Source: Phoenix dactylifera
Taxonomy: Eukaryota; Streptophyta; Magnoliopsida; Arecales; Arecaceae
Assembly (NCBI RefSeq): GCF_009389715.1
Contig: NW_024068228.1
Coordinates: 1-64,000, forward strand
Reading direction: 5' to 3'
DNA: 64,000 nt
Under the pieces are notes generated by a model that was given only the letters and a program-made list of their open reading frames with translations, did not search any database and was not told where the DNA came from. Below are positions 1-12,600 of the stretch, one piece after another. Within the stretch, counting starts at the first letter, position 1; every line of letters starts with the position of its first letter. The translations under genes were made by a program, and so were the position numbers.

Positions 1-3000
1 ATGTATGCGTATACATGTATGTATTATGCGTGTGTGTGTATATGCATATACATGTATGTATGTATTCATATGTGTGTGTCTATATGACATGACAGTTGTT
101 TGTGCTCCTTTCATACTTATTTAGAAAAAGAGGAAAAGGGGAAGGAGAGTTATTGATGCTATCTAACAAACAAATCAATGGATACCCATGATTTGTCAAG
201 TTGTTTAATTTATTCACTATGTATATTTAATGGTTACTTAAGATGTCTTGAGATACTTACAATAATCAACCATGATGTATTTATAATTAAAAATTAATGA
301 TATTTCATTTAAAGTATTCATATAATAATAACGTAAAACTAAAAATACAAGGATACTTTGCTCGAAGTGTCTACAAAACCTTGATAACTTTATATTAAAA
401 ACATAAGGACAATGTCTAATACTTAAAAACTAAGAATTTCCTACATAAAAAGAAGGGTGGCGGATGCATGTAGCTGCATGCAGAAGATACTGATTTCGTG
501 TTTTGAACCCGTTGACCTCTAGATTAATGGAGCAACTTTACCATTGTGACAAGATGCCCAAGGCTCACCCTTACATGAATGCTCAAAAAAAAAAAAAAAC
601 TAAGTGTCGGACACTTTTCAGATGATGTCAGCAAACACTACAAACTAGTGTGTCAATCGTGTTATGTTGTGCCACGTCCAAGTGGTCAAAAGTGTTGACG
701 CATGTAGATACCTTCGGAATGAAGTGTCTAGTTATCATAGCATAAAGTGAATATGTGCTTATAGAAATGATCGAAAACTTACTAAATGAATAATATCAAA
801 ACTTGTGCCAATAGCATATCTCTAGTGATGGCATATGCTAACATCATAGCTAAATAAATAAATAAATTTTTGTTACTTTAATTTTGTTATTTTCTAACAT
901 TAAACTAAAACATGAATTTTTTAAATTACAAATGATGCATTCATGCGCATAATTATGAAACATGCAAAAGGAACAAGGTTTTAGGTACTAGACCAAACTA
1001 TCTAGCACAGGCATACTGTACCGATAGTGGACCAATACCTGGTATGCCCCCTATACCAACTATCAGCTCCAAGGGATGTACTATACCGACATTTGGTATA
1101 GGAATGCACGTTGTGTATCGATAGAAGTACCAAAACTAGCACTTAAGACCTTGAGAAGAAAAGCAATCAAAATACTAAGCTTATTTGTGCTTTGCAAGTA
1201 ATGCTTTTCCTCAAATTCAGCAAAACTATTTCCCACCTACCTACCGAATGTAAACAACTTACAGCCATCCATGGTCATTATTTCCTATAGGTGCATCCAA
1301 TGCAATAGTGCAAGCACAATAGCATAGCAACCTCATAATTTAATTGAAATAGGCTATTATTTTTTATAACGTTATTTATTGCTTTAAGTAAGTATCATTA
1401 TGTAACATCATTAATATATTTTTAAAACTAGAAATCCATTAATAGACTTACAGGAATTATAGATCATTCAATAACTAAAACATGAAAAAAAAATAATTCA
1501 ACATTTCGAATAATTTTGAAGTGCTTAATTCATACTTAATAATTTTAAGAGAGATGTTAAGGAATTTGACCACTTCAATATTATTATAATCTAGGTATTG
1601 ATTCATAAATGTGCTAAACCTTTCACTTTTGAACCCTCTTTACTAATTAAATAAAGGAAAAAATGTAATTTGCAATTATAACTCGCAACGGAAACTAGGG
1701 CTATTATTTTGGTTCATATTTTCATTTGGTATTCTTGTAGTCAATTCTGCCTCACATTGAGCTTACTCAGCTTTTTTCTTAAATTGATTAATAGTACTAA
1801 TTTTTCAAAAAAATGATTTTTTTTCCTGATCATTTAAATGAAATACCAAAAAGGTAGAATCCTAAGGACATACACTAAGACATAAAATCTCAACGTTTGT
1901 TTTATACATAAAGGAATATTTATAAAAGAAGACTGAAATAAGGCAAGGTTAGGTATATGACCATCATGCTTGCTCTGGCCTACTTTATGAATTTTTGCAA
2001 CATTACTCTAAGTATTAAAATATTTAAGATAACCTAAAAAATCGCCTACTTTAGTTCAATATTGCCAAAATTTCTGTCTAAAGCCTAGAATGCACTATTG
2101 TGCTACACATCCTACCTCACTACCTTGGTTTTAAATTTTAACACAGAATATCACTAAAAAAATCCATAAAGGATTGTCCATCCCATTCCACAGGAAGTGG
2201 AAATACTCAAGAATAAAATGTATACTTCCCCATGAAATACATAAAATAGAGTGAAAGTCATCATCTCACATGGGTTTCTCTATTTGATGTTCGAGTCTCA
2301 TTGCACATAGCCTCACACCAAAGCCTCTAGGCAGTTTTAAAAATTGTGAGGACAAGGTAGGACTTGAATCGGTATGAAACACAGGTTAGATTCATAGAGT
2401 TCAAATTTATCATGTCAAACAGTATTGGTGGTATTGAATCCAAGACACTTTGATATTATTTCAATGTATGCCCTTCGAAGGAGTTTAGCACAATAAAGGT
2501 GCAGGTACGGTATGATATTTATTATACAACACAATATTAATATGCTTTACATATGGAAAGCACTTCTTTCAAATGAAATGAGCATTCAGTTCTTACTCAC
2601 ATAGGCATACTTTCAGGTGAACCTATAAATAAGTGGTAATGTTTAAAACTATGAATATCTAAACAGGACTTCCTTTCCAAATTTGAATAACAACATTGTA
2701 GTAATACATTGAAAGGTTATCAATAAATATAACAACTCCTAATTCCAGTCATTCACCTAAAGACTCCTAGTACTATTAATACAATTTATATTAAAGAGAA
2801 AAATAAGCCCCAACCCCCACCCCCACCCCCCCCCCAAAAAAAAAAAAAATTAATCCACTAGGATAAGCAAAATTAGAGTGAACAAGGAACAAATAAGCAA
2901 TCCAATCAAAATAGAATGATGGGGAACATATCAAGACGGTCTAGCATGGGTCCAGCAATTTCAGATATGATCATTTTTAAGACAAGGTTTCTATTGGGTG

Positions 3001-3515
3001 TAAGAAGAGGAGAAAAGGACTGAAAAGGCTTGGATGGAAGGGTAAAGAGGATTCCAGGATACCCCATGTGCCACAAGATCAATTGCAAATCAGTGGCACA
3101 GCATCCAAAAATAAGGCATAAGTAGGACTGGATGCCATTGCAACCAAACTTCTTGCTCAGCTGTAGTCATATAATGAATAAATGGAACGGAAAATAAATA
3201 GCAAATTCCTTCTATAGCCAAAAACCAAAAGGCCGTGGTGATCAAATTAAAATTTGACACACCTAAGCAGTGGATGGCATTAAATTTTTGGCTTTGAAAG
3301 GCTACCAGCATTTCAAAAAACATATGCTAAAAACAAATGCATTTAATTAAAGTTTTAGCCCTCTATAGCTCAAATTAGAAGTATGGAATGGATCAAAATT
3401 GGTGGTTAGCTAACAGGTAAACCCGTAACAGGGCAAGAAAAGACGAATACAACAAACAAGAAGACGAAGAAGGAGAAGGTTAGAATAGTTGATGAATTAC
3501 TAGATACCAACCTAC
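1..3515. other. AT-rich intergenic DNA, no gene seen
   Basis: No reading frame here resembles a known protein. The first 85 bases are TG/TA-rich simple sequence (tgtatg and tgtgtg runs). Around 960-1150 there is a GC-richer patch repeating variants of 'taccga' and 'ggtat', which could be a small degenerate transposon; I could not find its ends. At about 2812-2850 a C-rich run passes directly into an A run. None of the expected later exons of the cohesin gene whose first exon lies at 3516-3633 were recognised here. Confidence 0.5.
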
Positions 3516-3633
3516 TGAGACACCGATATCGGTATCCGCAACCTGATTCTTCCTCAGCTTCCGCTCCAGATGAGCTGCGATCCATACGTTCCAAGTGGCC
3601 CTTTCTTGGCCAAATAAACTGAGAGTAGAACAT
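3516..3633 (-). pseudogene. RAD21/SCC1-type cohesin exon 1, frameshifted relic
   Basis: Read on the minus strand, this begins ATG-TTC-TAC-TCT-CAG-TTT-ATT (MFYSQFI), the conserved start of plant RAD21/SYN alpha-kleisins. The following residues (LAKKGPLGT, then WIAAHLERKLRKNQVADTD and IGVS) appear in two other frames. The exon from ATG to the donor (TCA|GTAGGT) is 118 nt, whereas an uninterrupted 40-codon version would be 120 nt. Two single bases are therefore missing, one after codon 7 and one between GT and WIAA. Intact kleisins close the SMC1-SMC3 ring through this N-terminal helix region. With two frameshifts in the first exon and no later exon recognised in 1-3515, I read it as a duplicated 5' gene end or a dead paralogue. 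Assembly errors are the alternative. The family call rests on remembered plant RAD21 N-termini and is strong. Confidence 0.85.
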
Positions 3634-4350
3634 CTTTTTCCTTTCTCAGCGCCCCGCAAACCCTAGAAACTCATTCAAACCCCTAAAACCCCTCCCTCCA
3701 CAACTTGCCCCAAATCCACCCACTCTCAAAACCCTAAACCTCCAAAATTCCCACTGAAACCAAGCTCCAAGATCCAAACTTTCCACACCCCAGCTTCACT
3801 TAGCGCCGCCGAGCTACCCAAAAAATTCCGCCTTTCAGCAGCTCCACTGACCGAATCAAGCTCCAGCTGCAGAAAAACAAATCCCCGCAAGCAGTGGCAT
3901 CGCCCAGAGAAACCCACCGGAATTCCGGGCCCCGAAACCCTAATCTCGATCGAGCACGCCTACAACCCTATAATCGGTGGAATTCGAGAGATGCAACCAG
4001 AAATCCGTACACTCGAGATCGGACGAATCGAACTCGAGAGAAAGAGGGGCGGAGGAAAGAATTAGGCGAAAAAAGAAAAGGCGAGATTTTCTTAGGAGTG
4101 AGAAAGAACTAAAAATTTTCGAGTTTCGTGTCGGGCCTCCGCCACTCCACTAAATATAAACGAAATTTGAATTTTGAAATTTCCTCCGCGATAAAATCGC
4201 CGAGGCCTCTGGAAGACGGCGCCAAACATCGTATCGCAAACTAATCTCGCGCCAGCATCAACCGTTCGTTCTGCATCTTCTTGCTCCTGATCCTTTCACG
4301 ACCTGCTCTCCACCATCGCTGCGAGATACCGCGATATGGGATGATAGAAA
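3634..4350 (-). promoter_or_regulatory. Leader and promoter-like region of the RAD21 relic
   Basis: This block is clearly GC-richer than its surroundings and lies directly upstream of the kleisin ATG on the minus strand. It contains several 'aaaccctaa'/'ccctaaaacccc' motifs typical of plant 5' leaders and promoters of housekeeping genes. Short reading frames on both strands in this block look fortuitous. The upstream limit is an estimate from composition. Confidence 0.4.
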
Positions 4351-5360
4351 TCTCAGTCCACGTTGGAGGAGACTCTGCCGTCCTTGTTGGATTATCTTAG
4401 CCTAGTAGGGATATTTTGGTCAATTAATAAAAAAAATCTTAGATCCTACCATCGAGTGAAATAATTCGTTCGATCGAGTTTAGTGAACTAATTCAACAAA
4501 ACGCAGTACAAACAAAGAGGCCTCCAAATCTAAGAAATACGTACAGTAGATAGTCTGATGAATTGCCATTTCTATTTTGATTTGAATAGTTTAAATATAT
4601 AAGCAATAATATGGGCGAGTGATTATTAGATTGATTCATTAGATCCAGTCCATCTAATATTTTTTTTCTTTTTTATCTGTAATTAATTTTTAGTGAATTT
4701 GGTCTACTAATTGGAAGATGGATTTGATCCAGCTACTACCTTTTTTTTAAGGGGAGAATGGTGTGAAGGCCTTTTCCTCGAAGCAAATGGCAGCTAAGGG
4801 CGACAAAGGAGCGCTGGTGGGGTTCGCGCGAAGGAAGGTGAATCCAACTTTTCTCGCGAAAGATGCGGACCCCGACAGTGGCTACCTGCGGTGAACTGTG
4901 AGCGGATCTCTAGATAAGGAAAGTGGGATTACTTAATGAAAGTGAAAAGACCAAACAACGGAAATGGCAAGTACTGTCGACGTTAGCGATAAATGTCATG
5001 CCACCATTGGCTCTTAGATTTGTTGTCAAATTTCGATGCTGAAAGTTATGTATGCAGGGAGATAAATACGGCCGCATGCAACGTTCACGTAAGGCGGGTT
5101 ATGAATTCAAAAATTGTTTAAGCTGACGCTGGTTTTTGTTTTCCACAATCCATTTCCCCCCTTTATGTCTATATTATATGATTTAAAATATATTTATGAA
5201 CTTTAAATATGAACAAATATATAAAAATATAAGAATTGAATTAATTTAAAATGGGATAGACAGCTATGATTAAATAAAATAGAGAGGCTTGCTAGAGAAA
5301 ATATAAGCGGATATATAGGCGGATTGAAAAGAGATGGTGGACATATAGACGGGAGGCATT
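4351..5360. other. Intergenic, nothing recognised
   Basis: Mixed AT-rich sequence with no coding signal. A short GC-richer patch at about 4750-4920 has no readable protein similarity. Confidence 0.4.
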
Positions 5361-6890
5361 GCAACGAGGCACGTGGTTAGATTCTTTCTAGAGTTGGATG
5401 GGCTGTGGAGCAGACTGATGAGAGCGAAGTATGAGAGCGTGTTGCTGGAGACTCATTCAGATCAAGGCGCCAGTGCTCCTACATTTGGCGTGAGATGTGC
5501 ACTCAAGTTTCTCGGGTTCTCCTTGTATCTCTTGGGCGGTGGGCGATGGTCGCAGTATTGATGTGGTCAAGGATAGATGGTTGTCGGGTTGTCGCTATCC
5601 AGATGACCCATCATGTTCGATCCGGGAGCGACAATCGGGAGTAGAGTGAGCGATCTTCTAATTTCCAGGGAGCCTAGATGGGATGTTGATTGGATTCACC
5701 TCCTTTTCAGTGACGACCTAGCTGAGAAGGTACTGGCTACACCTATACCTCTTGAAGGGACGGCAGATAGGAGGGTATGGAGCTCGACTGGGAGGCGAAA
5801 GTTACAGTCGGTGATCTCGAGGCGATAGTGGACACAGGGTCTGCACGCCGTTGGAGGGTCACTGATTTAGCAGTTACGTGTGCACCCATGTGTTGCTCTA
5901 TTTCTTATGGCGGATGGCATGGGACATTCTACTTACCAGAGGGATCTTGGCGAGAGGGGGGTTCCGAAACCAGCTGACTACTAGGGATGCCCGGGGGAGA
6001 GGAGACCACCGGTCACATTCTGTTTACATGCCCGTGGGCGCATCAGGTGTGGGGCCTCGTAGCGACTCGCCGGCAGTCTTTCATCTCTACTGAGGCCTTT
6101 TTGAGTCAGGTGAGGGACTCAGCTCGGAGATTCGACATGGCAGACAAGAGAGTAGTATGGACTTATATGGCATATCACATCTGGTTGAATAGAAACTGAG
6201 GAACATTTGAGGGCAGAGGTTTTTATCCAAGATCGGTGGGTTACTAGAGCTTTTGCACATGCAGTTGAGCTGGGTGAGCGCTGTAGCTGACTCTTTCATC
6301 TGGAGATGACAAGGATACTAGGGGCTCCTCTTTGGCTCCTTCCCCACATAGGTATGCGATGATACCACTGGTACATAGGAGCCCCTATCCCTTGCTTCTA
6401 TCAAGGTGATTTTGATGGTAGCGTAGCGGAGGCCGGTAGCAGATGTGGCGTAGGCTTTTGTGATCAGAGACCACGACTCCAGATTGAGTGTGCCGAAGGC
6501 CGGCGCATATTTGATGGATCCATCCATGTAGCGGAGTTTGCACGCAGCATAGGAGGGTCTTGTATATGCTAGAGTACACCTGGGTGCCCGACGGATTCTT
6601 TTAGAGGATGATTCGACCACAGTGGTGGACTGAATTCGCTGCCGACAAGCCAGGTCGGACTTGCACCCATTATTCCGAGACTTCCGGAGCATGGGGGAGG
6701 AGTTAGATTTACTTCGGGTTTCGCATGTGTTTCGGAGGCGAACAGGATTGCGGACTGGGTTGCCTTCTATGCAGCCCACCATTCTGGTTTTGTTATTTGG
6801 GGTCTCTCCGATCATGTCCCTCAGGCATTAGATCGTGTTTTACTTTGGTGATAGTTCTGGGCTCTCTCATTGTCGTATGTAGTGAAAAAA
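5361..6890 (+). mobile_element. Decayed LINE (non-LTR retrotransposon) 3' part
   Basis: On the plus strand, broken frames read in the order expected at the C-terminus of a plant L1-type ORF2. Around 5480-5600 the frames give WREM, GDGRSI and VKDRWLSG, the post-RT region. About 5770-6200 gives RRVWSSTGR, then TTGHILFTCPWAHQVW and WTYMAYHIWLNRN, the zf-RVT cysteine/histidine region and its tail. About 6400-6790 gives FDGS, GVGF and SHVFREANRIADWVAFYAA, an RNase H-like domain. Several frameshifts and stops separate these pieces. The reverse transcriptase core is absent, so this is a 5'-truncated dead copy. An A-rich stretch at about 6895-6975 may include the poly-A tail. Confidence 0.8.
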
Positions 6891-9671
6891 CCGGTTTAAA
6901 AAAAAATAAAAAATGGCAGAGTCAATTAAAATAGAATAAGTGGTTGTGGCAAGAAAAAAAAAAAGAAAAGAAGGAGAATGAATGAGTGAGATAAGATTTG
7001 CATGGGTGATTCCTTCGCATCTTTTTGTCTTTAAAAAATTTCAGATGATCATCCAAATTTTTAAAATAGTGTAAAAATGATCTTTCAGTTCACCAACCAG
7101 CCAACATTATGGCAAAACTTCTCTTTTCCTCACCAAAAACGCCCTCTTCCATTCCTTTATCCTTTTAGGGGAGGCTTTCATCCCCTCCTCTTCTCCATGG
7201 CCTCTCTAGCTTCCATTCTAAACCTCCTTCTACCAATAGTTGCGCCTCCTAAATAAAGACTACAAAAAGATTTACCCAAATAATATTGGCATCGGCATGA
7301 TGAGTTAAATGCAAGAACCTAATTTCTTCCACCGGCACATTAAATAAATGAATATAGAGATAAACACAAATGATCTCTATTTCTTTTGCCCTTTCCATCT
7401 AAAAGTGATAAGATGCGAGACAACATGGTTCTTTGATCTCGTAGGTGAAAGGATTCAAAGAGGAGGAGGATGCCCCATAGATGGATGGTAAAGAAAAAAC
7501 AGCTTAAGAAAGAAGAAAAGAGAGATATGAACGGACGATGCTTTATGTATTTCATATTTTGTTTTTTTCTATGTCACAAGACAAATGGACTCTGTTAGTA
7601 GAAGGAGTCTATCCCACTGTAACTCTCCGGTTTCTATTTTAAGATGAATAAAATAAAATAATACATGGCAAGAAATGAAGACCGCTCTATATGATCTCTA
7701 TTTGTGTGCGCTGGATCTCCATTTGTGTGCACACCAGAAAATTTTTATTTTGATGGCATGTATTTGATCAGCTCCTGCCACTTACACGATCAATGGTGAT
7801 TCGGATACTTCCTTGTCCGCTTTATCATAAGCCATCCGGCTGTTATTCGAACATCCTGACTTTAGAGATTTGATGTCTCACTTGCCTTATATACGAACCA
7901 CGAGCTAGAGAGCAGCCTGATTCATGTTGGCTTTTTAGTTGGGTTGTCTCCCCATGCAGTGAGTTAGAGCAATGGCAAGTTTTAAGCAGGAGACCATCTA
8001 AATTGTAGCTGCCTCGACATTAATTGGCTGTTCAAGAGAGTTCTCATAACACCAGTGCCCGCTGAAATCATCTCCATGAATTTCAGTTTTATAGATCGGT
8101 TTCAGCCTTGCAGATGGTCCAAGCAAACTTAAGAGTGTTCTGATATGGCCTGTAAATGTCTTGGTTTTCCCCAGATTCCGACAGGCTTGAGATGATAAAC
8201 CCTAATCTCCACCCAATCCATATGAAATCATAGATGGGTTTAAATCTTGACCAACTTTAAACATGAAAACACACTTATGATTTTTATTTTTTGTTAGCTA
8301 GTAATAATGTATATATATTGAGTTTTCGATCCACAAGACAATTTTGTTAAAGTCCAACTAATGTCTGCTGATATCTGGAAGATTCAACCCAAAATCCAAC
8401 CCAACCTCTAAACTACGGAGTCCAAGTTGGATCATCAACAACCCAACCCAATTTTCTAGTTGGATCTGAAAGTTAGATTTTTCAACTTAAATTCTTCCGA
8501 CCCAGGCATATACCAGGGCAATCAAGAGGTTCTGGGTACAATCTGATAATTATAATGCAGGTAAATCTCCAATCCTTTCTCTCAAAATAATTTACAAATT
8601 TGATCCAATGTAATCAATAAGTAGACCAGGTTTGAGCTATATATTGGACTAAATTCCAAAGGTGTTGGATCCTCGACCCAATTCCAACCTGAATCATTTG
8701 CCTCACCTGCAATAATCCCATCAAAGGAGGCTTTGCACCTTCACAAACATTGGTAGCTTGCACTTTCTTCTGCTGCTGTGCTGTGCCGATGACTTCCACA
8801 CACTGGTTGTGTTGATCCACTATTTCCAAGCACCAGCAAGAACATTTCGGACTTTGAATTCACCAAAACCAGATATCTGATTCTGACTACTTGCTAGATA
8901 TCCAATTATATGAAACCAAACAATAAATTCGAGCCAATTGTAGTTAACGAAAATGCATGAGGACAATATTACCTCAGTAGATACTCTGGGGCTATCAAGG
9001 AAAATGGACATTCTCAGATGAGAAAGACTTGATAAAGATGTAACAAACAACCTCCGGTGGTGATGCGTTGAAGCAACACCTCCAAAGAAGTGAAACCAGC
9101 ACAAAAGTGATTCATAGCCATGTTCAAGATAAATCTAATCTGTGTTCTCCCAAGTCCAATCTCTGGGTACCAAAATTCAGGCAAACACCATCAAGTTAAG
9201 AGATGCCCCACTCTCTTTGCCCCTAGAATTAGTAAGACCACAACTCATCCGAAGAACATGAGTTTATATTAACCATAGGAAAAGGCAGTGATACAAAATT
9301 TTGTTCAATTCCACCTCTGAGTTATTTTTACAGTGAACCAGACTGCAAAATCAGGACTGCCCCGAGGGAAGGATGAATCCATGAGATGTCCTTATCTAGT
9401 AATGCGGTTGGACTTTTATTTCTTTCTTCTAATTTTTTGTTGTGAGGCTATGCAGTTGACAGCAAAGGAAGGATATATAAGATGTAAGCCTGCTAACCTA
9501 TAAGCTGTGCTGTGATTTACTCAAAACTTGTGATTATAATTTATTACATACAGCGGCGCTGTCGCAGTGCAACAAGCTTTGCAATCTATAGGAGCACAGG
9601 CAATGGGACAGTACTTATAGCACTTATTTTTTTGGACATATTTTTCGTCCCCTTTGTTGTTCATAATAGAG
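6891..9671. other. Intergenic, includes 3' flank of the BTB-TAZ gene
   Basis: No protein-like frame was recognised. A-rich stretches at 6895-6975 probably mark the LINE tail. The last few hundred bases before 9672 must hold the 3' UTR of the minus-strand BTB-TAZ gene, but I cannot place its poly-A site. Confidence 0.4.
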
Positions 9672-12600
9672 TTATGTTACCAAGGGTCTCCGAGCAGAGA
9701 TGGAGCTGATTGTGCCTTTGGCTGCCATCACGTTGCTCGCCAACAGCTTCCATTTCATTTCTTCCTTCCTGCTTAGGTGCTGCATCTTATCCTTGAAACG
9801 CCTGCACTAGTGGAAGGTGAAGTCGTCATCATCACAGGCACAAAGCATTAAACTCACAACAAAGAGCATCTAGTTGCTGCAAATTTGTGATTCTGCATTT
9901 GTCATCTAAGCAAGCTCATGAATGACAAACCTGCATAGGGGGACCTTGCAAGAGCCTGGTTCAGAACACATGCGGGAATGGAGCTCGAGAAGCTGCCACA
10001 TCCGCTTGCAATGTGCACAACCACCTGGGACTCGAGTCTTGCAGCATGAGAAGTGGCGGACCAGCGACTCCAGCCCCTTGCAAGCTGAGAAGTTGCAGGT
10101 GGCTTGATTGTCTTTGAGCATCTTGTCGCAGGGACCGATGGTCCGACACCCATCTCTGCATATGTGCAAAAGAGCCTCCATTGCTTCAAACAGTTGCATG
10201 TACACCTTTTTTTCTTCCATCTTTTTGGCCCTCTCCTGTTTTTTCTGCATGCCAGTACTGATGTTGGTCAGGTCCAATGACAACATGTACAGCAATGAAA
10301 CTTAGGATGAGGAACAAGCAGTAGGTGATGAAATTTATTGCCTCTTAATATGATTTCATCACTGCAGATATACCAATGTAGGTGTATCATTTATCACTCA
10401 TTCCCTCTCACAGAATAGAACTATTTCCAAATATTTGAGAGCAGGAAAGAAGGAATACATACATTTGTTAGCAGAGTAATATTTGTAGATTAGGAAGCAT
10501 CATGAAAACGACAAATTTAGGTAGTTCTAGGTTCAAATATTATTTAGGCTTCTTGGAAAAAAAAGGAAGGAAGAAAGAAAATAAAAGGTAAAAGAACCGG
10601 GCTAAAATCTCAGTAATCATCTTAAGACAGAATGTCAAACGGTTGCTCAGAAAAGACAGTGGTAGATAAGTACGGGTGCATGTATTGAACAAGCTTATTG
10701 TATTACTTGCATTGTTCAATGTATGTAAAAGACATCAAGTTTCGAACTGTTTTCTGCAACAAATTTACAAGGATGGGGCTACTATATTTCCATATTGGAG
10801 CAAATAGCAAATCAAAAAAAAGGTACTTCTAGTGGCACATGCAACAGGAAAGATAATTATGGATTATAAATTATAATAGAAAATTAAAATAAGTCTACTG
10901 CAAATTTCACATAACAATATCTGAAAAGTATACCAAACATTAGATAAATAGCTGTAATAGAACTTTGAAAGTTATAGCACAGAGAACTGAACTAACAGAA
11001 TCCGTCTCCACTAGAGCCTCAAGAAGCTCCTGCTCGAGACAGGGGTTGGCTTGCTTCATTACTTTCCACCCTTCCGACACTGAGATGGTCTTGAACTCTT
11101 TAATGATCAACCGAGTGCATAAAAGGGAAAGGCGTGGTGCATCACACAATCTGGCTAACTGAAGCACATCAACCACATTCTCGAAGGTCAGCAATGCTGT
11201 TTCCAGTTCTCTGATGCAAACCCTTTTCAGGGAAGGGACTGAAAATGCGTGCGACATGACAAGCAAGTGAAGAACGAACTTCTTCATTGCGTCCAGTTCA
11301 TAGCTGCATTAGAAACTGAAAGAAAGATCAGTACATATCTAACTATATAGCCTTTTATAAACTCTTATCCTACAAATCATCCGGTTGGCTCCTTATGCAC
11401 TTTTGACTAGTGACTAATGCCAGTTCAATTAGATCACATTTTCATCACCATCAGCAAATTTCACAACCACAATAAAAGCATTAGTCCATTGTCCGCTCCT
11501 CAAATGGGTCGTGGCATGATAAATATCTTCAACCAAAGAATCCCAGATAAGAAGTCTATGAGCTTTGAATGTGCCAAAAGTCACTAGGTGTCAGTTTGAG
11601 TCCAGTCTACACCCTAATAAAAGTAGGTGGGCTCTGTGCCTGCCCTTCCTAACTGTAGAGAAGTCTATGGGATTCAATAATGAAATATTTTCTGATCAGC
11701 CAAAACATGGATGGCTAAATTGGAAGCCTGGATTTAAACCTTCTAACCAGTGTGACTCCCATTGACTGCTGGACATATTACAAGATGACTGACTTTAACA
11801 ATTTCTAGGCAAGATTGTCTGGATGAATTTTAGAGCAGAATGCATAATATGTTGGTTAGAATCCTGCATTTATTAATGCAATGTTGCCTATTGCTTAAAT
11901 TCAAATCAACACATGCAACTTTATTTCTAAAACCCTAGTTTCATGACCATGTTAATTGAACAAATATTAGAAAGATTAATTCCCGTGCGAACAAATTCAG
12001 TGGTAGGATGCAAAAATATTTTGCAAGTCTTTCGTTGTCCACGAATGTTATAATGGAAAGGACTCGTGCAATGCACATGAATGAGAAGGTAACAAAGGAA
12101 AGATGTAGCTATGAATGCAATTTTTTAAAAAGAAAATTCAAAAAAATCTAAGTTGCTACATGTGGAGCCTAGAGGTAGGAGCCCTTTGAAATTGAAAATG
12201 TATGAAGACTTTATGGTATTGGTGCTCTAAAGTCCGGCCACATAAGGGCAGCTCAACCACAAACTAAAAAGTCCAGTCATGTGGGCTTCTCTCATTAAAA
12301 TAATAGAGATAGAGGTTCTATAGAGTCAAATCAGTCTGTGCAGTTCCATGCCCGATGTTCAGGATTTGTCGATGCATGAATTAAATTTACGAGAAATCAG
12401 CCACATGACCATGGAACTAGTGCATATTAAACAATTAACCTTATTGATAGCTTAAAAATTTCCAAGAACTGCAGCAAAGAAGAAAGGAATTGCAGGCATA
12501 CCATGAAGAGTAAAGAAATCGGATAAATGCATGGGCAGCTTCTGAAGGCACACCAGGAATTTTAATACATTGAAAACCCCCTTTAACTCTTGCTTGTTCT

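Noticed and set aside
3894..4112. Open plus-strand frame in the GC-rich leader
   Set aside because: It lies antisense to the RAD21 relic leader, has Arg-rich low-complexity content and resembles no family.
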